Notes: generated by a model from the sequence alone, not told the origin. A stretch of DNA of 64,000 bases from Modestobacter sp. VKM Ac-2977 (GCF_026968045.1 NZ_JAPVBQ010000001.1:1191238-1255237); one strand, 5' to 3'; shown: positions 32,882-42,219, numbered from the stretch's first letter. A program made the numbers and translations.

Positions 32882-34264
32882 TCAGTCGTGCGCGTGCAGC
32901 GGCTTGCCGGCCAGGACCAGCGCCGCCTCGCCGAGGGCCTCGCTCAGCGTCGGGTGCGGGTGGATCAGCTGGGCGACCTCCTCCGGCAGGGCCTCCCAGT
33001 TGTAGACCAGCTGGGCCTCGGCGATCATGTCGCCGACTCGGCTGCCGACCATGTGCACGCCGACGACCGGCCCGTTGCCGGCGACGCGGATCAGCTTGAC
33101 CGCACCCGCCGTCTTCAGGATCGCGGCCCGGCCGTTGCCGGCCAGGTCGTAGGTGGCGACCTCGACCTCGCCGTGCTTCTCCTTGGCCTGGGCCTCGGTC
33201 AGCCCGACGGAGGCGACCTCGGGCTCGGAGTAGGTGACCCGCGGGACACCCGCGTAGTCGATCGGCACGACCGGCAGGCCGGCGAGGCGCTCGGCCACCA
33301 GGATCCCCTCGCCGAAGCCCACGTGCGCGAGCTGCAGGGTCGGGATCAGGTCGCCGACGGCGGAGATGGTCGGCACGTTGGTCTGGCAGTACTCGTCGAC
33401 CAGGACGTAGCCGCGGTCCATGGCGACGCCGGCCTCCTCGTAGCCGAGGCCCTCGCTCACCGGGCCGCGCCCGACGGCCACGAGCACCAGCTCGGCCTCG
33501 TAGTCCTTGCCGTTCTCCAGGGAGACCTTCACGCCGTCGGCGGTGGTCTGCACCTTGGCCACCCGGCTGCCCAGGGAGAAGTCGATCTTCCGGCGGCGGA
33601 AGGCGCGCTCCAGCAGCTTGGAGGACGACTCGTCCTCCAGCGGGACGAGGTGGGGCAGGCCCTCCACGATGGTCACGTCGACGCCGAAGGACTTCCACGC
33701 GCTGGCGAACTCGCAGCCGATGACACCGCCGCCGAGGACGATCGCCGACGTCGGCACCCGGTCGAGCTTCAGCGCGTGGTCGCTGGTGATGACCTTGGTG
33801 CCGTCGATCTCGATGCCGGGCAGGGAGCGGGCGTAGGACCCGGTGGCCAGCAGCACGTGCTTGCCCTCGAAGGTCTCGTCGCCGACCTGGACGGCGGTCG
33901 GGGAGACCAGCCGGCCCTCGCCGCTCACGTACGTGATGCCGCGGCTCTTGATCAGGCCCTGCAGGCCCTTGTGGTTCTTCGAGATGACGCCGTCCTTGTA
34001 GGCGTTCACCCCGTCCATGTCGATGCCCGAGAGGGTCGACTTGACGCCGAACTGCTCGCCCTCGCGGGCGTTGTCGGCGACCTCGGCGGTGTGCAGCAGG
34101 GCCTTGGTGGGGATGCAGCCGCGGTGCAGGCAGGTGCCGCCCACCTTGTCCCGCTCGATCAGGACGACGGACATGCCCAGCTCGGCCGCACGCAGCGCGG
34201 CGGCGTAGCCACCCGAGCCACCACCGAGGATGACCAGGTCAGCGGGGGTGGTCGGTGCGCTCAC
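32882..34264 (-). CDS. lpdA: Dihydrolipoyl dehydrogenase (E3)
   Basis: A 460-residue flavoprotein disulfide reductase that reoxidises dihydrolipoyl groups with NAD+. ILGGGSGGYAAALRA binds FAD; the redox pair is Cys45/Cys50 in GGTCLHRGCIPTKALL; IVLGGGVIGCEFAS is the NAD site; the C-terminal HPHPTLSEAL carries the His-Glu catalytic dyad. It is the E3 of the 2-oxo acid dehydrogenases and of the glycine cleavage system. The GTG start has GAGGAG with five-base spacing. It lies 80 bases upstream of sucB on the same strand and is likely cotranscribed with it. Confidence 0.96.
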   Translation of the reverse strand: MSAPTTPADLVILGGGSGGYAAALRAAELGMSVVLIERDKVGGTCLHRGCIPTKALLHTAEVADNAREGEQFGVKSTLSGIDMDGVNAYKDGVISKNHKGLQGLIKSRGITYVSGEGRLVSPTAVQVGDETFEGKHVLLATGSYARSLPGIEIDGTKVITSDHALKLDRVPTSAIVLGGGVIGCEFASAWKSFGVDVTIVEGLPHLVPLEDESSSKLLERAFRRRKIDFSLGSRVAKVQTTADGVKVSLENGKDYEAELVLVAVGRGPVSEGLGYEEAGVAMDRGYVLVDEYCQTNVPTISAVGDLIPTLQLAHVGFGEGILVAERLAGLPVVPIDYAGVPRVTYSEPEVASVGLTEAQAKEKHGEVEVATYDLAGNGRAAILKTAGAVKLIRVAGNGPVVGVHMVGSRVGDMIAEAQLVYNWEALPEEVAQLIHPHPTLSEALGEAALVLAGKPLHAHD

Positions 34265-34424
34265 GGCTGCTCCTCAGTGCTGGGTGGCCCGGAGCTGCTC
34301 CGGGCACGGCGGTCCTGCGCGTGCCCATCCTGCCACTCCCGGGAACGGCGCGTTCGGATGCTCCGTTGCTCTTCGCAAGAGCGTCGCGGTGCAGTCCGCG
34401 GCCGGCGAGGACGGGGGCAGTGCG

Positions 34425-34787
34425 ATGGGTCTGATCGACCGGCTGCGTGGCCGACGCGGGGCGGGTCGTGCCGCGGGGGACGGCCGTGGCCGACGCGGCA
34501 CGCTCGACCGGGCATCGGGGTCGGCGGACCTCAGCCATCTGGAGAAGTTCGTCGCCACGCGGCGCGGCGTCGAGGGGTACGTCGAGCCCCGTACCGCCGT
34601 GACCGAGACGACGATCCTGCTGGTCGCCGCCGACGGGGAGTGGACGCGGCGACGGATCGACGGCCCGGACACCGCCCGCAAGCTGTCCCGCGACCTCGCC
34701 GTCCCGGTCTACGACGCGCAGATCACCGGCTACCCGCAACGGATGCGTGACTGGTCCGCCCGCCAGCGGGCGGACGACAAGCTGTAG
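34425..34787 (+). CDS. Conserved actinobacterial protein of unknown function
   Basis: A 120-residue protein, not assigned to a named family. The first 30 residues are Arg/Gly-rich (GLIDRLRGRRGAGRA). The remainder has a well-formed core, LSHLEKFVATRRGVEGYVEP, TTILLVAADGEWTRRRIDGP, LAVPVYDAQITGYPQRMRDW, which I recall as a widespread short actinobacterial protein found next to lpd or pepA genes; this is memory, not a search. The conserved ARKLSRDLAVPVYD segment suggests one alpha/beta domain. Start: GGGGG lies a few bases before the ATG, and codon use is consistent. A GC-rich hairpin overlaps its stop codon. It is divergent from lpdA. Confidence 0.7.
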   Translation: MGLIDRLRGRRGAGRAAGDGRGRRGTLDRASGSADLSHLEKFVATRRGVEGYVEPRTAVTETTILLVAADGEWTRRRIDGPDTARKLSRDLAVPVYDAQITGYPQRMRDWSARQRADDKL

Positions 34788-34816
34788 CCCCCCGCCCCGG
34801 GTCGGGGGCAGGGGGC
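34787..34816. terminator. Hairpin between convergent genes
   Basis: Imperfect G/C stem (GCCCCCCGCCCC against GGGGGCAGGGGG) that begins on the last base of the upstream stop codon and lies just beyond the pepA stop. Confidence 0.5.
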
Positions 34817-34823
34817 CGGCAGC

Positions 34824-36338
34824 TCACTGTGCGGCGATGAGGCCCTCGATCGTGGCGAGCAGGGTGCGGACCGGCACACCGGTGCCGCCCTTGGTCGTGT
34901 ACCCCCAGGGCGCCCCGGTGTTGTAGGCCGGGCCGGCGATGTCGATGTGCGCCCAGGGCAGGCCGGCGGGCACGAACTCGGACAGGAAGTGCCCACCGAC
35001 GAGCATCCCGCCCATCCGGTCGGCGTTGGCGTTCACCAGGTCCGCGATCGGGGAGTCCAGCCCGCGTCGCAGCTCCGGCGGCAGCGGCATCGCCCACATC
35101 GGCTCCCCGCTGCGCCGGCTGGCGGCGACGACGGCGTCCCGCAGGTCGTCGCTGCCCATCACGCCGGAGGTGCGGGTGCCCAGCGCGACCAGCTGGGCGC
35201 CGGTCAGCGTGGAGGTCTCCAGCAGGTGGGCGGGGGAGTCCTCGACGGCGCGGCAGATGGCGTCGGCGAGCACGACCCGGCCCTCGGCGTCGGTGTTGGT
35301 GATCTCCGCCTTCTTGCCGTTGCGGAAGGTGACCACGTCGGCCGGGCGGTAGGCGGTGCCGCTGGGCATGTTCTCGGCGATCGGCACGGTGGCGGTCACG
35401 TCGACCGGGAGGCCGAGCTCGGCGACCAGGCAGACGGTGGCGATCACGGCCGCGGCGCCGGCCATGTCGCTCTTCATGTCCTCCATCTTCGCCGCGGGCT
35501 TGATCGAGATGCCGCCGCTGTCGAAGGTGATGCCCTTGCCGACCAGCGCGACGCTGGTCTTGGCCTTCTTGCCCTTGTACTCCATGCGCAGCAGCCGCGG
35601 ACCGCGGCTCGAGCCGCCGCCGACGGCGAGGATGCCCCCGTACCCGCCGGCCGTGAGGGCCTTCTCGTCGAGCACCTCGACCGACAGCCCGGCCTTCTTG
35701 CCCGCGGCGGCACCCCGGGCGGCGAGCTCCGCCGGGTACAGGTCGTTGGGCGGGCTGTTGACCAGGTCACGGACCAGGGCGACGGCGGCGGCCACCGCGC
35801 GCACGCGGGCCAGCGGTGCCTTCGCAGCACCGGCGTCGGGGACGACGAGCTCCACCGAGGACGGCGGGGCGGGACGGTCGGCCGGGAGGTCGGACTTGTA
35901 GGCGGTGAACTCGTATGCGCCCAGCAGGGACCCTTCGCCGACGGCGTGCAGCCGGTCGGCGTCCGGTGCGCCACCCACGGCGGCGAGGAGACTTACCAGG
36001 GAGCTGCGGCCGGTCAGCGCCCGGCTGGCGGCCCCGGCGGCCCGGCGGACCGCCTCCGCCGAGTAGGAGCCGTCGGCCTGCGGGGAGCCCAGCCCCGCCA
36101 CGGCCACGACCGGGAACGGACCCTGGCCGAAGGTGGGCAGCTTGGTGACCTCGTCCTCGGCCCCACGGGCGCCGAGATCGGCCAGCGCGGCGAGGAGCCG
36201 GCCGCCGAGCAGCCGGTCGACCGCATCGGCTCCGGGCGTGGACAGCAGGCCTGCCGGTCCCTGGCCGACGCCGACGACGAGGGCGTCGGCGGTCAGCTTC
36301 TCGAGCGGGCGGTCGGTGGCGGAGATGGTAGGCGGCAC
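34824..36338 (-). CDS. pepA: Leucyl aminopeptidase, M17 family
   Basis: A 504-residue cytosolic metallo-aminopeptidase that removes N-terminal amino acids. The C-terminal catalytic domain has the M17 signature NTDAEGRVVLADA, the metal ligands in VGKGITFDSGGISIKP, EDMKSDMAGAAAV and the two-metal site Asp/Glu residues within these motifs. The N-terminal macro-like domain (about residues 1-170) is present. The GTG at 36338 is chosen because TACGAT ends six bases before it; the frame stays open for 169 more codons upstream but those lack family similarity and overlap the divergent gcvT promoter. Mycobacterial pepB/pepA has the same position in the conserved block. Confidence 0.94.
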   Translation of the reverse strand: MPPTISATDRPLEKLTADALVVGVGQGPAGLLSTPGADAVDRLLGGRLLAALADLGARGAEDEVTKLPTFGQGPFPVVAVAGLGSPQADGSYSAEAVRRAAGAASRALTGRSSLVSLLAAVGGAPDADRLHAVGEGSLLGAYEFTAYKSDLPADRPAPPSSVELVVPDAGAAKAPLARVRAVAAAVALVRDLVNSPPNDLYPAELAARGAAAGKKAGLSVEVLDEKALTAGGYGGILAVGGGSSRGPRLLRMEYKGKKAKTSVALVGKGITFDSGGISIKPAAKMEDMKSDMAGAAAVIATVCLVAELGLPVDVTATVPIAENMPSGTAYRPADVVTFRNGKKAEITNTDAEGRVVLADAICRAVEDSPAHLLETSTLTGAQLVALGTRTSGVMGSDDLRDAVVAASRRSGEPMWAMPLPPELRRGLDSPIADLVNANADRMGGMLVGGHFLSEFVPAGLPWAHIDIAGPAYNTGAPWGYTTKGGTGVPVRTLLATIEGLIAAQ

Positions 36339-36344
36339 CCGACG

Positions 36345-36350
36345 ATCGTA
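36345..36350 (-). promoter_or_regulatory. -10 box TACGAT, predicted leaderless
   Basis: TACGAT on the minus strand ends six bases before the pepA GTG at 36338. Confidence 0.6.
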
Positions 36351-36394
36351 AGGAGGTGGTGAGGACGGCGTACGACCGGCAGGCCGCCGACCAC

Positions 36395-36400
36395 TAGCGT
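36395..36400 (+). promoter_or_regulatory. -10 box TAGCGT, predicted leaderless
   Basis: TAGCGT ends seven bases before the gcvT GTG at 36408. Confidence 0.6.
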
Positions 36401-36407
36401 GCTGGCG

Positions 36408-37568
36408 GTGAGCCCGCTGACCTCCCCCCTGCACGATCGTCACGTCGCCGCCGGTGCGAAGTTCGCCGACTTCGGTGGCTGGTCCATGCCGATCGAGTAC
36501 GCCGGTGGTGGCGTGCTGGCCGAGCACACCGCGGTCCGGGAGGGCGTCGGGCTCTTCGACGTCTCGCACCTGGGCACCGCGACGGTGCGTGGCCCGGGGG
36601 CCGCCGACTTCGTCAACTCGTGCCTGACCAACGACCTGGGCAAGATCGGGCCCGGCCAGGCCCAGTACACGCTGTGCTGCGTCCCCGACGGCGACCCGCA
36701 GGCGGGGGGCGTGGTCGACGACCTGATCGTCTACCTGCACGGCCCGGACGACGTCCTGCTCGTGCCCAACGCGGCCAACGCGGCCGAGGTGCTGGCCCGG
36801 CTCTCGGCCGAGGCGCCGGTGGGGGTCACCGTCACCGACCGGCACACCGAGGTCGCCGTGCTGGCGCTGCAGGGGCCGCGTTCAGCCGAGGTGCTGGCGG
36901 CCGTCGGCCTGCCCGGCGAGCTGACCTACATGTCCTTCGCCGAGACACCCGGCTCCGGCGGGGACGAGGTCACCGTCTGCCGGACCGGCTACACCGGCGA
37001 GCACGGCTACGAGCTGCTGGTCGCCGCCGAACGTGCCGGGACCCTGTGGGACGCGCTGCTGGCTGCCGGCGGGCCCGAGCAGATCCGGCCGTGCGGCCTG
37101 GGAGCCCGGGACACCCTGCGCACGGAGATGGGGTACCCGCTGCACGGCCACGAGCTGTCGCGGGACATCACCCCCAACCAGGCGCGGTCGGGGTGGGCCG
37201 TGGGCTGGGGCAAGGACGCGTTCTGGGGGCGCGAGGCGCTGGTCGCGGAGAAGGCGGCCGGCGCGCCGCGTCAGCTGTGGGGTCTGCAGGCGCCCGGTCG
37301 TGGGATCCCGCGGCCGGGCATGCTCGTGCTCGGCGCCGACGGCTCGCGGATCGGCGAGGTCACCAGCGGCACGTTCTCCCCGACCCTGCGGACCGGGATC
37401 GCCCTGGCACTGCTGGACAGGTCCGCCGGTGTCGCCGAGGGGACGGAGGTTGCCGTCGACGTCCGCGGGCGGCCCCAGGCGGTCGTCGTCCGGCGTCCGC
37501 CGTTCGTGGAGTCGCACACGAAGGACCCCGTTCCCCCCACGCCTCGCAAGCTCGACGCGGGCCCCTGA
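36408..37568 (+). CDS. gcvT: Glycine cleavage system aminomethyltransferase (T protein)
   Basis: A 386-residue GcvT, which takes the aminomethyl group from lipoylated GcvH and makes 5,10-methylenetetrahydrofolate. Motifs are [18 protein letters not shown] (folate-site Asp), [32 protein letters not shown] and [14 protein letters not shown], with the C-terminal [10 protein letters not shown] barrel. GcvH and GcvP are not in the window. The start is the GTG with a TAGCGT box seven bases upstream. Unusually, the last 15 codons ([15 protein letters not shown]) and the stop are formed by a copy of the interspersed palindromic repeat; the normal C-terminus would end near VVVRRPPFV. Confidence 0.94.
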   Translation: MSPLTSPLHDRHVAAGAKFADFGGWSMPIEYAGGGVLAEHTAVREGVGLFDVSHLGTATVRGPGAADFVNSCLTNDLGKIGPGQAQYTLCCVPDGDPQAGGVVDDLIVYLHGPDDVLLVPNAANAAEVLARLSAEAPVGVTVTDRHTEVAVLALQGPRSAEVLAAVGLPGELTYMSFAETPGSGGDEVTVCRTGYTGEHGYELLVAAERAGTLWDALLAAGGPEQIRPCGLGARDTLRTEMGYPLHGHELSRDITPNQARSGWAVGWGKDAFWGREALVAEKAAGAPRQLWGLQAPGRGIPRPGMLVLGADGSRIGEVTSGTFSPTLRTGIALALLDRSAGVAEGTEVAVDVRGRPQAVVVRRPPFVESHTKDPVPPTPRKLDAGP

Positions 37569-37576
37569 ACGGGGCC
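37520..37576 (+). repeat. 3'-end palindromic repeat, copy 2 (inside gcvT 3' end)
   Basis: Starts GAAGGACCCC, has CCCCCC, the centre GCCTCGCAAGCTCG and ends GGGCCCCTGAACGGGGCC. The outer arms CCCCGTTC and GAACGGGG pair; the sequence differs from copy 1 at this stem but pairing is kept. It spans the gcvT stop codon. Confidence 0.8.
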
Positions 37577-37599
37577 GAGGCCCAGCGCTTCGGGTGTGA

Positions 37600-38760
37600 C
37601 TACTTGCTCGGCACTGGCGGGTCGGGCACCTCGTCGGCGACCACGGCGTCCCGCTTCCCCATCGGCTCGGGGTCGCCCTGGGTGGTGTCCTGCGCGGTCT
37701 GGTGCTCGGTCTCGGCGTTGATCTCCGCGCCCAGCAGCACCAGGTAGCAGGTCAGGTACAGCCACAGCATCAACACGATGACGCCGGCGATCGCGCCGTA
37801 GGTCTCGTTGTAGGAACCGAAGTTGTTCACGTAGAAGCTGAACGCGACGCTGACGACCGCCCAGATGAGGGTGACCACGAGCGAGCCGAGGCTGACCCAG
37901 CGGATCTTCGGCGCATCCCGGTCCGGGGCGACCCGGTAGAGGACTGCCAGCGAGCCGATCACCACGCCCAGCAGGAGCACCCAGCGCAGGACCTGCGCGA
38001 GCACCGTGCCGACGCCGCCCAGGGGCAGCGCGTCCAGCACCACCGGGACCACGGCGATGAGGGCGAAGGTGATGAGGATGAAGACGATCGCGCCCAGGGT
38101 GAGCACCAGTGAGAGCGCGCGCAGCTTGAGGAAGTTGCGGGTCTCGACCTCGTCGTAGGCGATGTTCACCGCCTTGACCATGTTGTTGACACCGCCGGAC
38201 GCCGTCCACAGCGCACCGAGCACCGAGGCGATCAACCCGAAGGTGAGCGCCCCGCCGGCGTTGCTGGTGATGTCGGTCAGCTGCTCGGTGAGGATGTCCT
38301 GGGCGGTGTCCGGGAGCTGGTCGGACAGCGACTCGATCTGCTGGGTGACCTGCTCGGGGGAGGCGACCAGGCCGTAGATCGAGATGGTCGCGATCAGCGC
38401 CGGGAAGATCGAGAGGAAGGCGAAGAAGGCCACCCCACCGGCGATGATCGGCATGTTGTCGGCGTTGTTCTCCGCCCAGGACCGCTTGACGATCTGCAGC
38501 CAGCCGCGCGCGGGGATGTCCGTGGGCCGGTCGGCGTGGATGCCCGGCATCTCCTCGGGCTCGGGCACCTCCGGAGCCGGGCGGGCGGCTTCCCGCTGCT
38601 CGCCGCGGACGACGGCCGTGGAGGAGGCTCCGCTGGCCCCGTCGTCGCGTCCGGCAGCACGGGCTTCCGCAGCCCGCATCGCGGCCCGCCGCTCGGCCTT
38701 CTCCTGGACCCGCACGCGGATGTTCTCCACGGCGCTGCCCGGCCGCCCGTTGTCGACCAT
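37600..38760 (-). CDS. YihY/virulence factor BrkB family membrane protein
   Basis: A 386-residue inner-membrane protein. A polar, partly coiled N-terminus (residues 1-90) leads to the YihY domain with about six membrane helices, starting at MPIIAGGVAFFAFLSIFPAL and including the family signature TASGGVNNMVKAVNIAYDE, LVLTLGAIVFILITFALIAV, VLLLGVVIGSLAVLYRVAPD and SYNETYGAIAGVIVLMLWLY. The C-terminus is a 40-residue polar tail. The family is often misannotated as ribonuclease BN; its role is unknown. AGGGGA precedes the ATG by eight bases. It is convergent with gcvT and lies downstream of the holin-X/DUF3618 pair, separated by a terminator. Confidence 0.9.
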   Translation of the reverse strand: MVDNGRPGSAVENIRVRVQEKAERRAAMRAAEARAAGRDDGASGASSTAVVRGEQREAARPAPEVPEPEEMPGIHADRPTDIPARGWLQIVKRSWAENNADNMPIIAGGVAFFAFLSIFPALIATISIYGLVASPEQVTQQIESLSDQLPDTAQDILTEQLTDITSNAGGALTFGLIASVLGALWTASGGVNNMVKAVNIAYDEVETRNFLKLRALSLVLTLGAIVFILITFALIAVVPVVLDALPLGGVGTVLAQVLRWVLLLGVVIGSLAVLYRVAPDRDAPKIRWVSLGSLVVTLIWAVVSVAFSFYVNNFGSYNETYGAIAGVIVLMLWLYLTCYLVLLGAEINAETEHQTAQDTTQGDPEPMGKRDAVVADEVPDPPVPSK

Positions 38761-38823
38761 CGGTCTCGTCCCCTTGTCTCGGGTGTGCAGGTGGATCGGT
38801 GGAACGGCGGCGTCCGCCGACTC

Positions 38824-38852
38824 CCGGCCGGCCCCAGGCGGGGGCCGGCCGG
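38824..38852 (-). terminator. Terminator after the DUF3618 gene
   Basis: Perfect 12-bp arms CCGGCCGGCCCC and GGGGCCGGCCGG with a five-base loop between the DUF3618 stop and the YihY start. Confidence 0.65.
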
Positions 38853-38894
38853 CAGGCGGACCGTGCAGCTCAGGCCGGGGTCACCGGCGGGAGC

Positions 38895-39611
38895 TCAGTG
38901 GTTCAGCCGGGCCAGCGTGCGCCGCCAGCCGGAGCGACGGCGCGGCAGGCGCCGGGCGGCGGCCCGCTGGGTCGCGGCGACCTGCTGCACCGCGACGCGC
39001 TCGCCGGCCCGCACGCGGGCAGTGGCAGCCCGCTGCGCAGCCGACAGCTGCTTCGAGGCGGCCCGCTGCTTGGCGGTCAGCTGCCCGGTGGCGGTGCGCC
39101 TGTGCGCGGTGAGGCTCGTGACGGCGGCCTTCCGGCGAGTGGCCGCGGCCTTCCGGCGGACCTCGGCGCGCTCGGCCGCCTTCTTCCGTGCCGCCACTCG
39201 CTCCTTGCCGGCGCGCTTCGCCCGCTGCTGCGCCGCCTTCCGGGCCGCTGCCTGGCGGCGGGCGGCCTGCTTGGCCGCCGCCCGCTCCTCCGCGGTCCGC
39301 CGGCGCTTGCGACGCCAGGAGAGCAGCCCGATGACCGCGGTGAGGGCGGCCACGCCGCCACCGATGACGGCCGGCGGGTTCTCCCGGTACGTCTCGACCG
39401 CGGTGTCCTTGGTCCGGTTGGCGCTCTCCAGTGCCGAGCTCTTGGCCTGGTCGACGCGCTCCTGGGCCCGGGCCGGGACGTCGAGCCGGTGGCTGAGCTC
39501 GTCGACCGTGCGGCCGAGCTGCTCCCGGGTCTGCTCGATGTCGGCGCGGATCGCGTCGGGGTCGTTCGGGCCGGCAGCGTCGTCCGGCCGGGTGTCGTCG
39601 GCTCCGGTCAT
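38895..39611 (-). CDS. DUF3618 membrane protein with basic tail
   Basis: A 238-residue protein. Residues 18-50 hold the DUF3618 motif (IRADIEQTREQLGRTVDEL then SHRLDVPARA). One membrane helix follows (VIGGGVAALTAVIGLL, about 82-97). The remaining 140 residues are an Arg/Lys/Ala-rich helix with repeated AAARKAAQQRAK-like units and very few acidic residues, resembling histone-like tails; it may bind nucleic acid or lie on acidic lipid. DUF3618 proteins commonly accompany Holin-X proteins, as here: the start overlaps the stop of the upstream gene by four bases. Function unknown. Confidence 0.8.
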   Translation of the reverse strand: MTGADDTRPDDAAGPNDPDAIRADIEQTREQLGRTVDELSHRLDVPARAQERVDQAKSSALESANRTKDTAVETYRENPPAVIGGGVAALTAVIGLLSWRRKRRRTAEERAAAKQAARRQAAARKAAQQRAKRAGKERVAARKKAAERAEVRRKAAATRRKAAVTSLTAHRRTATGQLTAKQRAASKQLSAAQRAATARVRAGERVAVQQVAATQRAAARRLPRRRSGWRRTLARLNH

Positions 39612-40051
39612 CGGGACGCACTCTCCTTCACGGTCGCGACATCGGTCTTGACGCTCGCGATGGCCTCGGTCGGCACCGGCGGGGCGGCCTGCTGGACGTC
39701 CTTCTTGCCGATCAGGGCGAGCACGGCGGCGACCACGAAGAGCACGACGGCGACGATGACCGCGGCCAGCCAGCCGGGGAGGACGAGCGCGAGGGCGAGG
39801 ACGGCGGCCGCGACGAGAACCTGGAGACCGAGGAAGGCGAACAGCCCGGCGCCGCCGAAGAGGCCGGCCCCCAACCCGAACTTCTTGGCCTTGGTGCTGA
39901 CCTCGGCCTGGGCCAGGCGCATCTCGTCCCGGACCAGTCGGGTCAACTGGTCGGAGAGCTGCCCGATCAGCTGGCCGGTGGAGGCGTTCTCGGGGGCGGG
40001 CGGGGGTGTCTCCACCCGGCTGGCACCGGCGCCCGTGGTGGGCTGGCTCAT
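39608..40051 (-). CDS. Actinobacterial Holin-X family protein
   Basis: A 147-residue protein with an N-terminal amphipathic segment (GQLIGQLSDQLTRLVRDEM, RLAQAEVSTKAKKFGLGAG) and two membrane helices (GLFAFLGLQVLVAAAVLALA and WLAAVIVAVVLFVVAAVLAL). This is the phage-holin family 6 / Act_Holin-X pattern. Despite the name, members are chromosomal and no phage genes are nearby; the gene forms an operon with DUF3618. Probably an envelope-stress or membrane-organising pair, which is inference. GGAG precedes the ATG by five bases. Confidence 0.8.
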   Translation of the reverse strand: MSQPTTGAGASRVETPPPAPENASTGQLIGQLSDQLTRLVRDEMRLAQAEVSTKAKKFGLGAGLFGGAGLFAFLGLQVLVAAAVLALALVLPGWLAAVIVAVVLFVVAAVLALIGKKDVQQAAPPVPTEAIASVKTDVATVKESASR

Positions 40052-40182
40052 CTGTACTCCGCGTTGTCGGGCGTGGGTGATCCCTTCACCATGCCCGGGT
40101 GCTTACCGCGTAAACCAAGATCGCCACTGCGTGCCCGGTCGGGCCGGCCCGTTCCGGGGCTGCCCCGAGGGCGGGAGATCGC

Positions 40183-40188
40183 TAGCCT
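40183..40188 (+). promoter_or_regulatory. -10 box TAGCCT, predicted leaderless
   Basis: TAGCCT ends six bases before the ATG at 40195. Confidence 0.6.
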
Positions 40189-40194
40189 GCCGCC

Positions 40195-40407
40195 ATGAGC
40201 TGGACCTGGCAGCTGGAAGACCCTTCGGGTGCGCCGATCGACCCTGCCACGCTCGGGGTGGAGGTGCCCGAGTGTGACAACCAGGGCGACGCCGAGTCCT
40301 GGCTGGGGGAGTCCTGGCGCGACCTGCTGGAACGGGGGGTCGCCACGGTGACGCTCCAGGAGGACGGCGAGCGGGTGTACGGCCCGATGGGCCTGGCGGC
40401 GAACTGA
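40195..40407 (+). CDS. Small conserved hypothetical protein (70 residues)
   Basis: A 70-residue acidic protein starting MSWTWQLED and containing DAESWLGESWRDLLERGVATVT and a Val-Tyr-Gly-Pro ending. I recall similar short Trp-rich proteins in other actinobacteria but know no function. The strong leaderless promoter and the following hairpin mark it as a real single-gene unit. It has no signal peptide, membrane segment or metal motif. (The longest stretch quoted here is given only in part: key residues are Trp3, Trp5, and the SWLGESW pair of tryptophans.). Confidence 0.65.
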   Translation: MSWTWQLEDPSGAPIDPATLGVEVPECDNQGDAESWLGESWRDLLERGVATVTLQEDGERVYGPMGLAAN

Positions 40408-40429
40408 GGCGGCCCGCCCTGTTCCACGG

Positions 40430-40478
40430 CTCGTAGGCCGGCGGCCTTCTGCGACTCGGGCGGCCGCCGGCCTGCGAG
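40430..40478. terminator. Bidirectional hairpin terminator
   Basis: Arms CTCGTAGGCCGGCGGCC and GGCCGCCGGCCTGCGAG pair over 17 positions with one mismatch, between convergent genes. Confidence 0.65.
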
Positions 40479-40502
40479 CGGTTGGTGGAGGGCGCTCCCT
40501 CT

Positions 40503-41486
<984 letters not shown>

Positions 41487-41494
41487 GGCTGTTG

Positions 41495-41500
41495 ACACTA
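41495..41500 (-). promoter_or_regulatory. -10 box TAGTGT
   Basis: TAGTGT on the minus strand ends eight bases before the GTG at 41486 of the aldo/keto reductase gene, slightly longer spacing than at other genes. Confidence 0.4.
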
Positions 41501-41534
41501 CTTAGCAGGGCTCACCAACGTCGGCCCGTCCGGT

Positions 41535-41593
41535 GGCCCTCCCGCAGGGGCCCACCGCGAGCTCTCGAGTGGTGGGGGGCAGGAGGGTCCTTC
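41535..41593 (-). repeat. 3'-end palindromic repeat, copy 3
   Basis: On the minus strand it reads GAAGGACCCTCCTGCCCCCC, then ACCACTCGAGAGCTCGC, then GGTGGGCCCCTGCGGGAGGGCC. It starts one base beyond the DUF3043 stop codon. Outer arms ACCCTCCTGC and GCGGGAGGG pair with one G-U. Third member of the family at 1693 and 37520. Confidence 0.8.
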
Positions 41594-41594
41594 T

Positions 41595-42212
41595 TCAGAC
41601 CTCGGCGCCCAGCGGTACCTGCGGCTTGGGGAAGCGCCAGCGGCGGATCATCGTGGCCCGGCTGACGCCGTACCAGACCAGGCTGCGCATCTTCTGGTCG
41701 GTGTCGGGGAATCGCTCGGTGACCTTCGCCTTGATCTTGCGGCCGAGGAGGAACGAGTCGCCGATGATCACCAGGAAGAAGGCGAACCACACGAACACGG
41801 TGTAGCTCTGAACGGCCGGGACCGGGATGAAGTAGCCGACCAGCACCAGCGCGGCCACCGCCAGGAAGAAGCTGCCGGCGTTGCGGCGGGCGTCGACGAC
41901 GTCGCGGACCAGTCGGCGCACCGGGCCGCGGTCGCGGGCGGGCAGTGCGCTGTCGTCGCCGCGCGCCCCGGCGACCCGGGTGTTGCCACGGCCCGCGGCC
42001 TGCTGCTCGCGCATCCGCTTGTAGGCCTCCTTGCGCGTGGTCGGCGGCGGCGGCACCGGCCCACTGCGCCGTCCCTGCGCCTCGTTGCGGCGCGGGGTGG
42101 GGCGGCCCTTGCCCGTCGTGCCGATCGCCGTCGACCCGTGCGGGGTGACGGTGGTGACGGCGTCCGACGCCGGGTCGGGGGCGGGACGGCGGCCGGGCAG
42201 GCGGAGCTTCAC
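41595..42212 (-). CDS. DUF3043 membrane protein
   Basis: A 205-residue protein of the DUF3043 family, common in actinobacteria. Residues 1-95 are polar and basic, with TRKEAYKRMREQQAAGRG, a family mark. Two membrane helices follow (AGSFFLAVAALVLVGYFIPV and YTVFVWFAFFLVIIGDSFLL), then a conserved cytoplasmic tail with RKIKAKVTERFPDT and MRSLVWYGVSRATMIRRWRF. Function unknown; the Rv2206 gene holds this position in M. tuberculosis. The GTG start has TAGACT seven bases upstream. The mRNA end is marked by repeat copy 3. Confidence 0.87.
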   Translation of the reverse strand: MKLRLPGRRPAPDPASDAVTTVTPHGSTAIGTTGKGRPTPRRNEAQGRRSGPVPPPPTTRKEAYKRMREQQAAGRGNTRVAGARGDDSALPARDRGPVRRLVRDVVDARRNAGSFFLAVAALVLVGYFIPVPAVQSYTVFVWFAFFLVIIGDSFLLGRKIKAKVTERFPDTDQKMRSLVWYGVSRATMIRRWRFPKPQVPLGAEV

Positions 42213-42219
42213 GGCGCCG

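Noticed and set aside
29814-33005. Plus-strand open frame of 1063 codons opposite the TIGR01777 and sucB genes
   Set aside because: Covers two well-identified minus-strand genes and their terminator and has no recognisable domain. Its Leu/Gly runs mirror the acidic linkers of SucB.
39608-40051. Holin-like gene as a sign of a prophage
   Set aside because: No endolysin, terminase, capsid or integrase genes are nearby, and Holin-X proteins are ordinary chromosomal genes in actinobacteria.
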